A DNA stretch of 64,000 nucleotides from CBDCMJ01 sp965218875 (GCA_965218875.1 OZ244707.1:1426001-1490000), one strand, 5' to 3'. Shown: positions 8,416-17,187, counted from the stretch's first letter. The notes: generated from the sequence alone by a model not told the origin. A program made the numbers and translations.

Positions 8416-9474
8416 CTAGGACCCGGCCCAGGCCGCTTCTTCCAGGGCCTCGATGTTGGGCTCGACCACGATAGTGCGGGAGGCCACGCTGCTGATGGCC
8501 AAGTCAGGGTCCTTGAGTCCGGTCCCCGTGAAGATGCACACCACCCTCTGCCGCGCCAGGTCCAGGCCGCCGCGGACCAGCTTGACCAGGCCGGCAAACG
8601 ACGCCGCCGACGCCGGCTCACAGAAGATTCCCTCCTGGGAGGCCAGCATCCGGTAGGCGTCCAGGATCTCATCGTCGCTGACCATGTCGATCACGCCTTC
8701 CGACTCGTCCCGGGCGTCCAAGGCGCCCTGCCAACTGGCCGGATTGCCGATGCGAATGGCGGAAGCGATGGTCTGGGGGTTGGCCACCGGCGCGCCTCGC
8801 ACTATAGGAGCCGCGTCTTCCGCCTGAAAACCCATCATCCTGGGCAGGCGGCTGCTCCGCTCCAGCCGGTGGTACTCCTGGAACCCCATCCAGTAGGCGG
8901 TTATGTTGCCGGCGTTGCCCACGGGAATGAACAGGTAGTCGGGAGCGTCTCCCAGGGCGTCCACCACCTCGAAAGCGCCGGTCTTCTGGCCCTCCAGGCG
9001 GTGGGGGTTCACCGAGTTGACCAGGGTCACCGGGTGTTTTCCGGTGAAGTCCCGCACCAGCCCAAGGGCGGCGTCAAAGTTTCCGTTGATCATGAAGATG
9101 CGCGCCCCGTAGGCCATGGCCTGGGCCAACTTCCCCATGGCCACCTCCCCCTTGGGAATCAGGACCAGGGCGGGGAGGCCGCAGTGAGCGGCGTAGGCCG
9201 CCGCCGCGGCGCTGGTGTTGCCGGTGGAGGCGCACATGACGGCCTTGCTGCCCTGCTCCAGCGCCTTGGCGATGGCCACCACCATTCCCCGGTCCTTGAA
9301 GGACCCCGTGGGGTTGCAGCCCTCCAGCTTGAAGTACAGCTCGGGCAGGCCCAACTCTCTCCCTAACCGGTTGGACTTGACCAGGGGCGTGTCCCCCTCC
9401 CCCAGGGTCAACATGGGGGTGGCCTCCGTCACCGGAAGCAGGTCCTTGTACTTATGTAGTACTCCGGCTCCCAT
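8416..9474 (-). CDS. thrC: Threonine synthase
   Basis: A 352-residue PLP enzyme that makes threonine from O-phosphohomoserine. The PLP lysine lies in the motif NPTGSFKDRGM near residue 60. The phosphate-binding glycine loop is seen in IPVGNAGNITAYW, and CASTGNTSAAAAAYAA is the substrate and PLP asparagine region. The length fits the short (bacterial-type) subgroup. It lies 23 bases after hom on the same strand. Homoserine kinase, the missing step between the two, is not in the window. Confidence 0.95.
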   Translation of the reverse strand: MGAGVLHKYKDLLPVTEATPMLTLGEGDTPLVKSNRLGRELGLPELYFKLEGCNPTGSFKDRGMVVAIAKALEQGSKAVMCASTGNTSAAAAAYAAHCGLPALVLIPKGEVAMGKLAQAMAYGARIFMINGNFDAALGLVRDFTGKHPVTLVNSVNPHRLEGQKTGAFEVVDALGDAPDYLFIPVGNAGNITAYWMGFQEYHRLERSSRLPRMMGFQAEDAAPIVRGAPVANPQTIASAIRIGNPASWQGALDARDESEGVIDMVSDDEILDAYRMLASQEGIFCEPASAASFAGLVKLVRGGLDLARQRVVCIFTGTGLKDPDLAISSVASRTIVVEPNIEALEEAAWAGS

Positions 9475-9497
9475 GAACTACCGTTGGGGATAATCGG

Positions 9498-10844
9498 TCA
9501 AGCCTCGTCTTCGATTCGCAGTAGGCTGTCCACCGTCTTGACGTCTTCCAGGTCCGCTATCAGACGGATGGCGGCTTGCACCGAAGCCTCCTGCGCCGGG
9601 TGGATGGTGATAACAACCTCGGCGGTTTGCCGGGCCTGATCGACGTCTTTCTGCAGCACCGAGGCTATGCTGATTTGCCCGTCGCCCAGTACGCGGGCTA
9701 TTTGGGCCAGCACGCCCGGGCGGTCGGCCACGTTCAGCCGCAGGTAGTACCGGCACATCAGATCGTCGATGGACTTTACCACCACTGCCGCCGTGTCCGG
9801 GCTTCCCGGACCGGGAGGAGCAAAGGTCTCCCCCGCTGCCTTGGCGTTGGACACCATCAGGCGGGCCGCCTCGATGACGTCCGCCACCACAGCGCTGGTG
9901 GTGGGTTCCCGGCCCGCGCCCATACCGTGAAACAACACCTTGCCGCACAGGTCGCCCTCCACTTCCACGGCGTTGTACACGCCGTCGACCTTGCCCAGCA
10001 TGTGGTCCAAGGGCACCAGCGCCGGATAGACCCTGGCCCGGATGGCCCGGTCTTCCAGAGTGGCGACGGCCAGGGACTTGATGGCGTAACCAAGCTCGGC
10101 GGCGTAGCGGAAGTCCTGGGGCTCCAGGCCGGAGATACCCTGCCGGTACACGTCCTCGGGGCTGACGGTCCGGTGAAAGGCCAGCGACGCCAGAATTGCC
10201 AGCTTGTAGGAGGCGTCGACGCCTTCCACGTCGTTGGTGGGGTCGGCCTCGGCATAGCCTCGCTGCTGGGCTTCGGCCAAGGCCTGGGAAAAATCGGCGC
10301 CGTGGTAGGCCATGCGGGTGAGTATGTAGTTGGTGGTGCCATTGATGATGCTGTGGATGCCGCGCACCTCGTTGGCGGCCAACTCGTTCATCAAGCAGCC
10401 GACCACAGGGATGCCGCCGCCGACGCTGGCCTCGAACAACAGGTTGACGCCGTTTTTCCTGGCCAGCGCCACCAGGTCCGGGCCCTGCTTGGCCATCACC
10501 TCTTTGTTGGCGGTGACCAGTTGCTTGCCCGCCGCGAGGGCCTTCTTCATGTACTCGGCGGCCGGTTGCTCGCCCCCCATGACCTCCACCACCACGTGGA
10601 TGTCGTCGTCCGCCAGAATGAGTTCCGGATCGGCGGTAAGCATGTCTGGGGGCAGACCGGAGTTCCTCGGCTTGCCCAGGTCCTTGACCAGCACCTTCTT
10701 CAGCCGCAGGGGGCGTCCTATCTTGCGGGATAGGGCCTCCGGACGCTGCAACAGCGCCGCGGCCACGCCTCCTCCAACCACGCCGAGGCCCATCAACCCA
10801 ACGTTGATTTGGTCCGGCTTGGAAATTGGCGGCGAATCCGGCAT
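9498..10844 (-). CDS. hom: Homoserine dehydrogenase
   Basis: A 448-residue homoserine dehydrogenase, reducing aspartate semialdehyde to homoserine. The Rossmann motif VGLMGLGVVGGGVAAAL opens the protein. The catalytic domain shows NGTTNYILTRM and the substrate region GYAEADPTNDVEGVDASYKL. A C-terminal ACT domain starts at about residue 363 (YYLRLNVADRPGVLAQIARV), as in enzymes feedback-controlled by threonine. Start ATG at 10844 has GAGGT upstream. It heads a run with thrC, folE, an acyltransferase and a glycosyltransferase. The substrate-forming gene asd is elsewhere in the window with dapA and dapB. Confidence 0.95.
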   Translation of the reverse strand: MPDSPPISKPDQINVGLMGLGVVGGGVAAALLQRPEALSRKIGRPLRLKKVLVKDLGKPRNSGLPPDMLTADPELILADDDIHVVVEVMGGEQPAAEYMKKALAAGKQLVTANKEVMAKQGPDLVALARKNGVNLLFEASVGGGIPVVGCLMNELAANEVRGIHSIINGTTNYILTRMAYHGADFSQALAEAQQRGYAEADPTNDVEGVDASYKLAILASLAFHRTVSPEDVYRQGISGLEPQDFRYAAELGYAIKSLAVATLEDRAIRARVYPALVPLDHMLGKVDGVYNAVEVEGDLCGKVLFHGMGAGREPTTSAVVADVIEAARLMVSNAKAAGETFAPPGPGSPDTAAVVVKSIDDLMCRYYLRLNVADRPGVLAQIARVLGDGQISIASVLQKDVDQARQTAEVVITIHPAQEASVQAAIRLIADLEDVKTVDSLLRIEDEA

Positions 10845-11103
10845 TTAACGGCTACCTCGAACAGGGTAAGTGTAGCATCAATGGGTCAGGAAATGGGGTG
10901 ATGCCGCCGGGGCGGGTAGAGGCGGGGCCGGTGAGCAACCCGGTCGGGCGGCGGGGCGCCGGACGCGAAGAGGCGCCGTCATCCTTGTCACTCCAAGGGA
11001 GCGCCATCATCGGACCTCAAGGTGAGCTTGTGAACAGGTTGTCCGACGGCCGGCCCTGCGGGAGGCGTTGAGAAGCCGGATGGGCCTGCTCAAACGGGGC
11101 TTG
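10845..11103. other. Intergenic stretch between hom and rpsR
   Basis: Apart from the hom promoter element near 10870, no gene, clear terminator or repeat is visible in these roughly 260 GC-rich bases. Confidence 0.5.
10869..10877 (-). promoter_or_regulatory. Extended -10 element for the hom run
   Basis: The minus strand reads TGCTACACT about 25 bases before the hom ATG. No convincing -35 box lies 16-18 bases upstream, which suits an extended -10 promoter. The same TGN plus -10 form is repeated at other genes in the window. Confidence 0.45.
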
Positions 11104-11448
11104 TCAGTTGCGGACACTCACGCTGCCGTGGTGATAAGCCACAAAGGGCACCAACGCCAGATGCCGCGCTCTCTGGATGGCTATCCGCAGGACCCTCTGG
11201 TGCCGGGCGCAGACTCCGGTCCGGCGGCGCGGCTCGATTTTGGCCCGGTCGGAGATGTACCGGCGCAGCTGCTCCATGTTCTTATAATCAATGTGCTTGA
11301 CGTGGTCCACGCAAAAGGAGCATACCCGCCGGCGTGGGGCGTAACGGCCTCGGGGGCGCCCTCCCGGCCGCCCGCCTCCCGTACGTCCCTGGGGCCTTCC
11401 TCCTCCTCCCCGCATCGGGGGTCTGGATCCCGCGCTTTGTTCCTGCAA
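11104..11448 (-). CDS. rpsR: 30S ribosomal protein S18
   Basis: A 114-residue S18 with a basic Gly/Arg/Pro-rich N-terminal extension of about 35 residues. The conserved body follows: RRRVCSFCVDHVKHIDYKN, LRRYISDRAKIEPRRRTGVC and RHQRVLRIAIQRARHLALVP. It binds the central domain of 16S rRNA together with S6. The start is TTG at 11448 with AAAGG/AGG upstream. It is the last gene of the rpsF-ssb-rpsR operon, the usual bacterial order. The four cysteines form the zinc-site arrangement seen in C+ type S18 proteins. Confidence 0.95.
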   Translation of the reverse strand: MQEQSAGSRPPMRGGGGRPQGRTGGGRPGGRPRGRYAPRRRVCSFCVDHVKHIDYKNMEQLRRYISDRAKIEPRRRTGVCARHQRVLRIAIQRARHLALVPFVAYHHGSVSVRN

Positions 11449-11542
11449 TGTAGCCTACCTTTCGAATACTGGAGTGTGGCGAATACTAGATTGTGGCGAT
11501 TGCCGGATTACGGCCCCCGGCTGGGCCGACGGTCCCGAACGG

Positions 11543-11959
11543 CTAAAACGGGAGGTCGTCTATGTCGTCGGGTGGCGAGAACGAGTTGGCCATGTCCGGC
11601 TCGTTGTCGTAGGCCGGTCCCTGGTCTCCCGTGCCGCCCGTTCTGCCCAGAAACTGCACGTCGGTAACGGTGATTTCGTTGACCCAACGGGTCTGGCCGT
11701 CGCGGGTCTCGTAGCTCCGGAGGTGCAAGCGGCCCTCCAAGTACACCTGCTGTCCCTTGGTGAGGTACTGGTTGCAGAGCTCGGATAGACGGCCCCAGGC
11801 GCTGACGTTGAACCAATCGGTCTCCTCGCGCTGCTCCCCGGCGGCCGTCGTAAACCGGCGATTGGTGGCCACCGAAAACGAGGTGACGCTCTGCCCTGAG
11901 GACGTATACCGCATTTCAGGGTCCCTGCCCAGATTGCCGATTACGATTATCTTGTTCAA
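11543..11959 (-). CDS. ssb: Single-stranded DNA-binding protein
   Basis: A 138-residue SSB. The OB fold begins NKIIVIGNLGRDPEMRYTSS and continues with VTSFSVATNRRF and WFNVSAWGRLSELCNQYLTKG. The acidic tail ends DDIDDLPF, the conserved protein-docking tip for repair and replication partners. The linker between them is short. The start is TTG at 11959 with GAGG five bases upstream. It sits between rpsF and rpsR, matching the common operon. Confidence 0.95.
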   Translation of the reverse strand: MNKIIVIGNLGRDPEMRYTSSGQSVTSFSVATNRRFTTAAGEQREETDWFNVSAWGRLSELCNQYLTKGQQVYLEGRLHLRSYETRDGQTRWVNEITVTDVQFLGRTGGTGDQGPAYDNEPDMANSFSPPDDIDDLPF

Positions 11960-12003
11960 GGTTGCCTCTGGGTTTTTCTCCCGGCCCCGGGCCGCGAAGC
12001 CGG

Positions 12004-12648
12004 CTACTCGGGCGAACTATCCTCTGATTCCTCGGCGGGAAGTTCCTCTGCCGGAGCCTCGGAAGCCGCTTCCGGCTGCTCCGGAACGGGCGCTTCGTCC
12101 GTATCCGGCGTATCATCCGTGGTCTCGGCCTCAGCTTCCGCCGCCGGCTCGACGTCGGCCGCAGCCTCTTCCGCCACCGTGTCCTGGGCCGCCGGCTCCC
12201 CGCCTATGGCCTCGGCTGCCGAGACGGCACTTTCTTCAGCAGCAGCGGCAGCCTCTGCCGCAGCGGCGGCGGCGGCCCTGGCTGCGGCGGCCTGGGCCGC
12301 CTGGGCTGCCGCTTCCCGCACTTGAATCGGGGTGTCGGGTTCCACACCGGGGGGTTGGGTCGCCACCACCAACGACCTCAATACCTGCTCATCCAGCTTT
12401 AGGAAAGTGTTGAGCTCGTTATTGAATGTCGTTTCTGCGTTGAAACGGGTAAGGTGATAGCTTCCTTCCAAGAACTGGTGCGAGCCCTTGCGTATAGGAT
12501 AGGCCAACCGGCGGGTGCCCCACCGCTCCTCATAGGTGATGTCCCCCTTCCGGTTGCTGATGAAATCTTTTATGCGTCCCCATGTATCCGCGACCTGCTC
12601 CTGGTTCAGCATCGGGCTGAGGACTACCACCAGTTCATAGTGATGCAA
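12004..12648 (-). CDS. rpsF: 30S ribosomal protein S6 with long Ala/Glu tail
   Basis: Residues 1-95 are a normal S6: YELVVVLSPMLNQEQVADTW, RRLAYPIRKGSHQFLEGSYH and LRSLVVATQPP. After that comes an extra tail of roughly 115 residues, first alanine-rich (AAAQAAQAAAARAAAAAAAE) and then acidic with Glu, Asp and Pro. Most S6 proteins are about 95-135 residues, so this one is clearly extended; the tail is low complexity and of unknown role. The start is TTG at 12648 with GGAG upstream. It leads the rpsF-ssb-rpsR operon and has a strong promoter just upstream. Confidence 0.95.
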   Translation of the reverse strand: MHHYELVVVLSPMLNQEQVADTWGRIKDFISNRKGDITYEERWGTRRLAYPIRKGSHQFLEGSYHLTRFNAETTFNNELNTFLKLDEQVLRSLVVATQPPGVEPDTPIQVREAAAQAAQAAAARAAAAAAAEAAAAAEESAVSAAEAIGGEPAAQDTVAEEAAADVEPAAEAEAETTDDTPDTDEAPVPEQPEAASEAPAEELPAEESEDSSPE

Positions 12649-12680
12649 ACGAAACTCCGTTGTTGCCTGATAATATGGGG

Positions 12681-12709
12681 ATTATAGCATCGGGGATAAG
12701 GCGGCTCAA
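12681..12709 (-). promoter_or_regulatory. Promoter of the rpsF-ssb-rpsR operon
   Basis: On the minus strand a TTGAGC -35 box, a 17-base spacer and a TATAAT -10 box are seen, the latter preceded by TGC as an extended -10. It lies about 35 bases before the rpsF start and directly abuts the glyA stop codon. Confidence 0.7.
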
Positions 12710-13954
12710 CTAGAGGTCCAGGCCCGGAACGGGGAATCCGGCGGCAAGCTCTTTGACCTCGCCCGCGACCCGGCGTTGCACTCCTTCATCGTCAACCGCG
12801 GTCAGCACCTCGACGATCAGCCTTGCCACCTGCCTTGCTGCGCCTTCCTCGAAGCCCCGGCTGGTTATGGCGGGCGTGCCCAGGCGCAGGCCACTGGCCA
12901 CCCTGGGAGGTTTGGGGTCGAAGGGTATGGCGTTCTTGTTGGCGATAATGCCCACCTTCTCCAGGGCCGAGTCCGCCTGTTGTCCGGTAATGCCCAGCGG
13001 CGTTACATCCACCAGCATCAGATGATTGTCGGTGCCGCCCGACACCAGGCGCAGGCCCGACTCTGAAATCTCCCGGGCCATGGCCTGGGCGTTGGCCACC
13101 ACCTGATGAGCATAGCGGGCGAAGCCCGGGGCCAGCGCCTCGCCGAAGCACACCGCCTTGGCAGCGATGGCGTGCATAAACGGGCCTCCCTGGGAGAAGG
13201 GGAACACCGCGAAATCGACTTTCTGGGCCAACTCCTGCTCGCAGAGGATAAAGCCGCCCCTGGGGCCGCGCAGGCTTTTTTGGGTGGTCGAAGTCACTAT
13301 TTGGGCGTGGGGCAACGGGGACGGGTGGGCCCCCCCGGCCACGAGCCCGGCTATGTGGGCCATGTCGACCATCAACAGCGCGTCCACCCCGTCGGCTATG
13401 GCCCGAAACCTTGGGAAATCTATGGTCCTGGAGTAAGCGCTGCACCCCGCCACGATCAGCTTGGGCTTGCGTTCCCGCGCCAGCCGCTCGACCTCGTCGT
13501 AGTCTATGGTCTCGGTTTCCCGGTCCACGCCGTAAGGAACGAAATCGTAAAACTTGCCCGAAAAGTTGACCTTGGCCCCGTGGGTCAGGTGCCCCCCGTG
13601 GTCCAACCGCATCCCCATCACCGGGTCGCCGGGTTCCAGCAGGGCGAAGTAGGCGGCCATGTTGGCCTGGGCCCCGCTATGGGGCTGCACGTTGGCGTGC
13701 TCCGTGTTGAACAGCTGCTTGGCCCGCTGCAGCGCCAGGCGTTCCACCACGTCCACGTTTTCGCAGCCGGCGTAGTACCGTCGGCCCGGATACCCCTCGG
13801 CGTACTTGTTGTTCATCAGGCCGGCTTGCGCCTCCAACACCGCCCCGCTGGCGTAGTTTTCCGACGCAATCAACACCAAGTAGTCGCGCTGCCGCCGGTC
13901 CTCCTGCAGGATGGCGTCGGCCACCTCGGGGTCTTGTTGGGCCAGGTACGCCAT
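12710..13954 (-). CDS. glyA: Serine hydroxymethyltransferase
   Basis: A 414-residue PLP enzyme interconverting serine and glycine with tetrahydrofolate, the main source of one-carbon units. Signature segments are LIASENYASGAVLEAQAGLM, NKYAEGYPGRRYYAGCENVD, VQPHSGAQANMAAYFALLEP and the PLP-lysine region VTSTTQKSLRGPRGG. Length and order match bacterial GlyA. The ATG at 13954 has GGAG six bases upstream. A near-consensus promoter lies about 115 bases before it. Confidence 0.97.
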   Translation of the reverse strand: MAYLAQQDPEVADAILQEDRRQRDYLVLIASENYASGAVLEAQAGLMNNKYAEGYPGRRYYAGCENVDVVERLALQRAKQLFNTEHANVQPHSGAQANMAAYFALLEPGDPVMGMRLDHGGHLTHGAKVNFSGKFYDFVPYGVDRETETIDYDEVERLARERKPKLIVAGCSAYSRTIDFPRFRAIADGVDALLMVDMAHIAGLVAGGAHPSPLPHAQIVTSTTQKSLRGPRGGFILCEQELAQKVDFAVFPFSQGGPFMHAIAAKAVCFGEALAPGFARYAHQVVANAQAMAREISESGLRLVSGGTDNHLMLVDVTPLGITGQQADSALEKVGIIANKNAIPFDPKPPRVASGLRLGTPAITSRGFEEGAARQVARLIVEVLTAVDDEGVQRRVAGEVKELAAGFPVPGLDL

Positions 13955-14070
13955 GGCAATCTCCGTAGCGAAGGGATGACCAACGAGCCGGGACCGCTTT
14001 GAGACTTTTCGGGGGGCCTTTTCCGGCGCGACAAACGGCCGGCTGGCCGCAGCGGCCGGGGATTGAGGCT

Positions 14071-14099
14071 AGTGTACGCTGGCCCTAGAAGGCTGTCAA
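14071..14099 (-). promoter_or_regulatory. glyA promoter
   Basis: The minus strand shows a perfect TTGACA -35 box, a 17-base spacer and TACACT as -10. The leader to the glyA ATG is about 110 bases and contains the inverted repeat CCGGCCGCTGCGGCC/GGCCGG near 14035-14060, which could fold in the mRNA. Confidence 0.7.
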
Positions 14100-14445
14100 C
14101 GAAGCTAGCCTGCCCCAAATCGACCATCCAAACCGGACTCCCGATCAGATTCTCTAGCCAATCCAGCCTCGAACAGTGATGCCTTCCTCCCACCCCGGCA
14201 GCTGAGGGGATGAGTTGTCGAAAGTGGCACTTGCGGCTACGAAACCCAACCGCGTCATGAACTAGGTGGTGGATTCGGGCTGCCCATCCGGTTGACCCCT
14301 ACGACCGCGCCTGATTTAATAGACTCGGATATTGGCACTTGGGCAACAAATGTCCCGTGAGCCCCAGCGCCGACAAGTACAACCAAGCGGCGGGTCCGGT
14401 TGCCTGCTTCTCCCTCACGCCCGGGGCCGCTATCCCGGACATCGA
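14100..14445. other. Intergenic stretch upstream of tRNA-Gly
   Basis: No gene with recognisable features, terminator or repeat was found in these roughly 350 bases between the glyA promoter and the tRNA. Confidence 0.5.
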
Positions 14446-14521
<76 letters not shown>

Positions 14522-14651
14522 CTAGTTCTCGACAGGGGGCAAGCCGCAAGTCCCCGGAGGCCGGAGCGACAGACGGCGCAGCGGGGCGGCAATCCCTTGC
14601 GGGGCCGGCGAGAACCCTATATCCAGGCCAGAGCGGAGGGGTGAGCCCATT

Positions 14652-15194
14652 ATGAATAATGAGGAAGTCGCGGTATTCGGCGGCGGCTGTTTCTGGTGCA
14701 CTGAGGCGGTATTCTCCGAACTTGAAGGCGTGTCTTCGGTCGTTCCGGGGTACGCGGGCGGACACGCCGAAAACCCCACCTATGCCCAGGTGTGCGGCGA
14801 GGGGACCGGACACGCGGAGGTCATTGAAGTCCGGTTCGATCCCAGCCAGGTCACCTATCAAGACCTGCTCGAAGTCTTCATGGCAACCCACGACCCCACA
14901 ACCCTCAACCGGCAGGGGGCCGACCAGGGCGCCAGGTACCGGTCGATTATCCTCTACACCGGCGAAACGCAGCGCGGCCAGGCGGACGATTACCTGAGCG
15001 ACCTGAAAACCCGGAAGGTCTACAAAGACCCTGTCGTTACCGAGGTCCAGCCGCTGGGGAAGTTCTTCCAGGCCGAGGCGGTCCACAAGGACTACTACCT
15101 GGAAAACCCGGACAGCATGTATTGCCAATTCGTGATAAGACCCAAGGTCGAGAAGTTCCGCAAAGAGTTCACGGACCGCCTGCGTCCTTCTTGA
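14652..15194 (+). CDS. msrA: Peptide methionine (S)-S-oxide reductase MsrA
   Basis: A 180-residue MsrA repairing methionine-S-sulfoxide. The catalytic motif GGGCFWCTEAVF lies near residues 11-22, followed by GVSSVVPGYAGG, GTGHAEVIEVRFDP and the HDPTTLNRQGADQGARYRS segment. No MsrB domain is fused. ATG 14652 has GGAGGGG upstream. It begins about 130 bases after the tRNA-Gly gene and is followed by a hydratase-family gene on the same strand. Confidence 0.95.
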   Translation: MNNEEVAVFGGGCFWCTEAVFSELEGVSSVVPGYAGGHAENPTYAQVCGEGTGHAEVIEVRFDPSQVTYQDLLEVFMATHDPTTLNRQGADQGARYRSIILYTGETQRGQADDYLSDLKTRKVYKDPVVTEVQPLGKFFQAEAVHKDYYLENPDSMYCQFVIRPKVEKFRKEFTDRLRPS

Positions 15195-15245
15195 CGTGAA
15201 TCGATTCGGGGCCGAGATTCCGTACGGACCGGATTAGAGGTTGAT

Positions 15246-16028
15246 ATGTCTTTGGCCAGCGAAACCATGGACGACCTGGTCCAGCAAGCCGTCAAGTGCT
15301 ACCACTCCGGGGTGGCAACGCCTCCCTTCGACAACCCGGACCTGACCGAGGCCGAGGCCTATCAGGTTCAGTTCCGCCTCGTGGACATCCTGCGGCAGGC
15401 CAACCAAGTGGTCGTGGGGCACAAGGTGGCTTTGACCACCAAGTCAGCCAGGACCCATCTGGGCGTAACTGAGCCCTGTTTCGGCCACATCCTGGACCAG
15501 GGCGTGTACGCAAGCGGCTCTGAAGTGCCGGTGGGTTCGCTGGCCGACCCCCACGCCGAGGCGGAGATCGCCTTCCTGCTGAAAGACGACCTGCAGGGGC
15601 CCGGGACCACCCCGGTGGACGTTATGCGGGCCACCCAGGCCGTGCTTCCCGCCATCGAGTTGGTGGACCTCAAGGTGCAGGGGCCGGGAATCACCGCCAC
15701 CGACGTCATAGCCCACAACGCCCTTCACGGCGGCGTGGTGGCCGGGTCCCGGCTTACTCCCACGGACGGCTTGGACCTCCAGTTTGAGGGAGTGACGGTG
15801 GAGTTCAACGGAAGTCTCCAGGGCAGCGGGACGGGGTTCGAGGTCATGGGAAATCCCATCAACGCCATCTGCTGGCTGGCCAATAAGCTGGCCGCCTTTG
15901 GCGAACACCTAAAGAAGGGTGAGATCATCATCTCCGGGTCCATAGTAACCCCGGTCAGGGTGCGGCCCGGAGACCAGATCAGAGTCACCTATACGCGGCT
16001 GGGGACCGTGGGGGCCAGCTTCGTGTAG
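15246..16028 (+). CDS. 2-keto-4-pentenoate hydratase / FAH-family protein
   Basis: A 260-residue protein of the MhpD-like branch of the fumarylacetoacetate hydrolase fold. Typical segments are VVGHKVALTTKSARTHLGV, the acidic metal-site strand DPHAEAEIAFLLKDDL, VLPAIELVDLKVQ and DVIAHNALHGGVVAG near residue 160. Members hydrate 2-hydroxypentadienoates or decarboxylate 2-oxo acids in aromatic meta-cleavage pathways. No other aromatic pathway genes lie nearby, so the exact substrate is not assignable. The start is ATG 15246 with GAGG just upstream. Confidence 0.85.
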   Translation: MSLASETMDDLVQQAVKCYHSGVATPPFDNPDLTEAEAYQVQFRLVDILRQANQVVVGHKVALTTKSARTHLGVTEPCFGHILDQGVYASGSEVPVGSLADPHAEAEIAFLLKDDLQGPGTTPVDVMRATQAVLPAIELVDLKVQGPGITATDVIAHNALHGGVVAGSRLTPTDGLDLQFEGVTVEFNGSLQGSGTGFEVMGNPINAICWLANKLAAFGEHLKKGEIIISGSIVTPVRVRPGDQIRVTYTRLGTVGASFV

Positions 16029-16090
16029 GCCGTCACCGCCGCCGCGGCGTCACGTCATGACCCACCCGTTAGGCTTTGAAAGACCGGTTG

Positions 16091-16729
16091 ATGCAGTTAG
16101 CGCGGCCAATAGGCGCAATGGCCCTGCTGGCGCCCGCGTTGCTTGTGGGGTGTGGCGGGGCCTCGGCCCCGGAGACCTCCGCCGGTCCCATCGTTGAGGC
16201 GCGCAACACGGCGGCCGCGTCTCCTCTAGCAACGGTAGCCGACTCCGCCGTCAAGTGGCCCGACATGGTGGTGTTGTACGGCCCACGCCTTTTCTACACG
16301 GTGGATGTTCCTCCCGCCGCCGTGCAGATCCCGCCCGGATGGATAGCGGACGCGCCGGACCCGGCCAACGCGTCCATAGAAGGACCGGGATCGGCGGTGT
16401 TCAACATCAGGTTCTCTCCCTTGCCGTACCCCGGGGTCAAGGTCGATGAGCTTGACCGCCAGTTCGTCGACAGCCGGGAGTTCCGGGACCGGGCGGCGCC
16501 CGGCACCCTGGAGAGCTTCCCGGTAATCATTGGGGAGACCGCGGGCCGCAGAATGTTGTACCGGGCGCGGCTGGACAGCGGGTGCGTCGCCGCCGTAAAC
16601 CGGGTGTCGCTGGTGACCGCCGAGTTTCTCATCACGCTGACCGGAAGCGTCTGCCTAGACGAGCAAGAGCTGTTTCCCCGCCAGTGGATCGAGCGTATGC
16701 AGGCCAGCTTCACGCTGGAATATACCTAG
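16091..16729 (+). CDS. Putative lipoprotein, function unknown
   Basis: I do not recognise a family. The N-terminus has one Arg followed by the hydrophobic run PIGAMALLAPALLVGC, ending in a lipobox (LVGC), so the protein should be lipid-anchored outside the cytoplasmic membrane. The mature part of about 190 residues shows alternating hydrophobic segments and two further Cys-containing stretches (LDSGCVAAVNRVSLV and TLTGSVCLDEQELF), with no catalytic motif I can name. TTG starts at 16076 and 16088 are possible; ATG 16091 best suits the signal peptide. It may be a host- or substrate-binding surface protein, but this is a guess. Confidence 0.7.
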   Translation: MQLARPIGAMALLAPALLVGCGGASAPETSAGPIVEARNTAAASPLATVADSAVKWPDMVVLYGPRLFYTVDVPPAAVQIPPGWIADAPDPANASIEGPGSAVFNIRFSPLPYPGVKVDELDRQFVDSREFRDRAAPGTLESFPVIIGETAGRRMLYRARLDSGCVAAVNRVSLVTAEFLITLTGSVCLDEQELFPRQWIERMQASFTLEYT

Positions 16730-16830
16730 GGGACCTCTGAACGATGGGTGCCCAGAAGCCGCGGCCCAAGTCCCCCACCGCTTGCCCGCCGCCCTTATCT
16801 CTCCGCCGCGAGTAAGGACCAAATACGAAA

Positions 16831-17130
16831 ATGCCCCAGCCACGCCGCATCCTGATAGTCGGACGAGAGCAGGAAGCCACGGACCGGCTTACCCGGCTCC
16901 TGGAAGCCGCCGGCTGCATAGTAACCAGCACCCTCAACGACGAGGTGGCCATCGACCTGGCCGGCTCCTCCGAGTACGACGCGCTTCTCGTCGGCCAGGA
17001 GGTGCCGGACTCCGACGGCCGCTACGTGGCCACCCAAGCCAGAAACCGGCGGACGGACTTGGTCGTCATCCCGGTGCGAGGCCTCCAGGCCGTGATGACG
17101 CAACTGAGGCAGGCCGGCGTAACCCCCTGA
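16831..17130 (+). CDS. Short receiver-like protein lacking the phospho-Asp
   Basis: A 99-residue protein patterned on the response-regulator receiver fold: RRILIVGREQEATDRLTRLL, then AAGCIVTSTLNDEVAIDLA and EYDALLVGQEVPDSDGRYVA, and finally LVVIPVRG. In a normal receiver the acidic pair follows the first strand and the phosphorylated Asp ends the third. Here those positions are GREQ and G, so classical phosphorylation is unlikely. No output domain is attached. It may be a degenerate receiver used as a protein-interaction module. It follows the lipoprotein gene after about 100 bases. Confidence 0.6.
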   Translation: MPQPRRILIVGREQEATDRLTRLLEAAGCIVTSTLNDEVAIDLAGSSEYDALLVGQEVPDSDGRYVATQARNRRTDLVVIPVRGLQAVMTQLRQAGVTP

Positions 17131-17187
17131 GCAGCCTCCAAGGCGGCGTGGATGCGTCGGCGGCGCGCCCCAAAGGGCCCCGAAGGC

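Noticed and set aside
8398..9366. Open frame on the plus strand across thrC.
   Set aside because: Shadow of threonine synthase; no family signature in the frame.
12119..12325. An alanine/serine-rich plus-strand frame opposite the rpsF tail.
   Set aside because: It mirrors the Ala-rich low-complexity tail of S6 and is not a gene.
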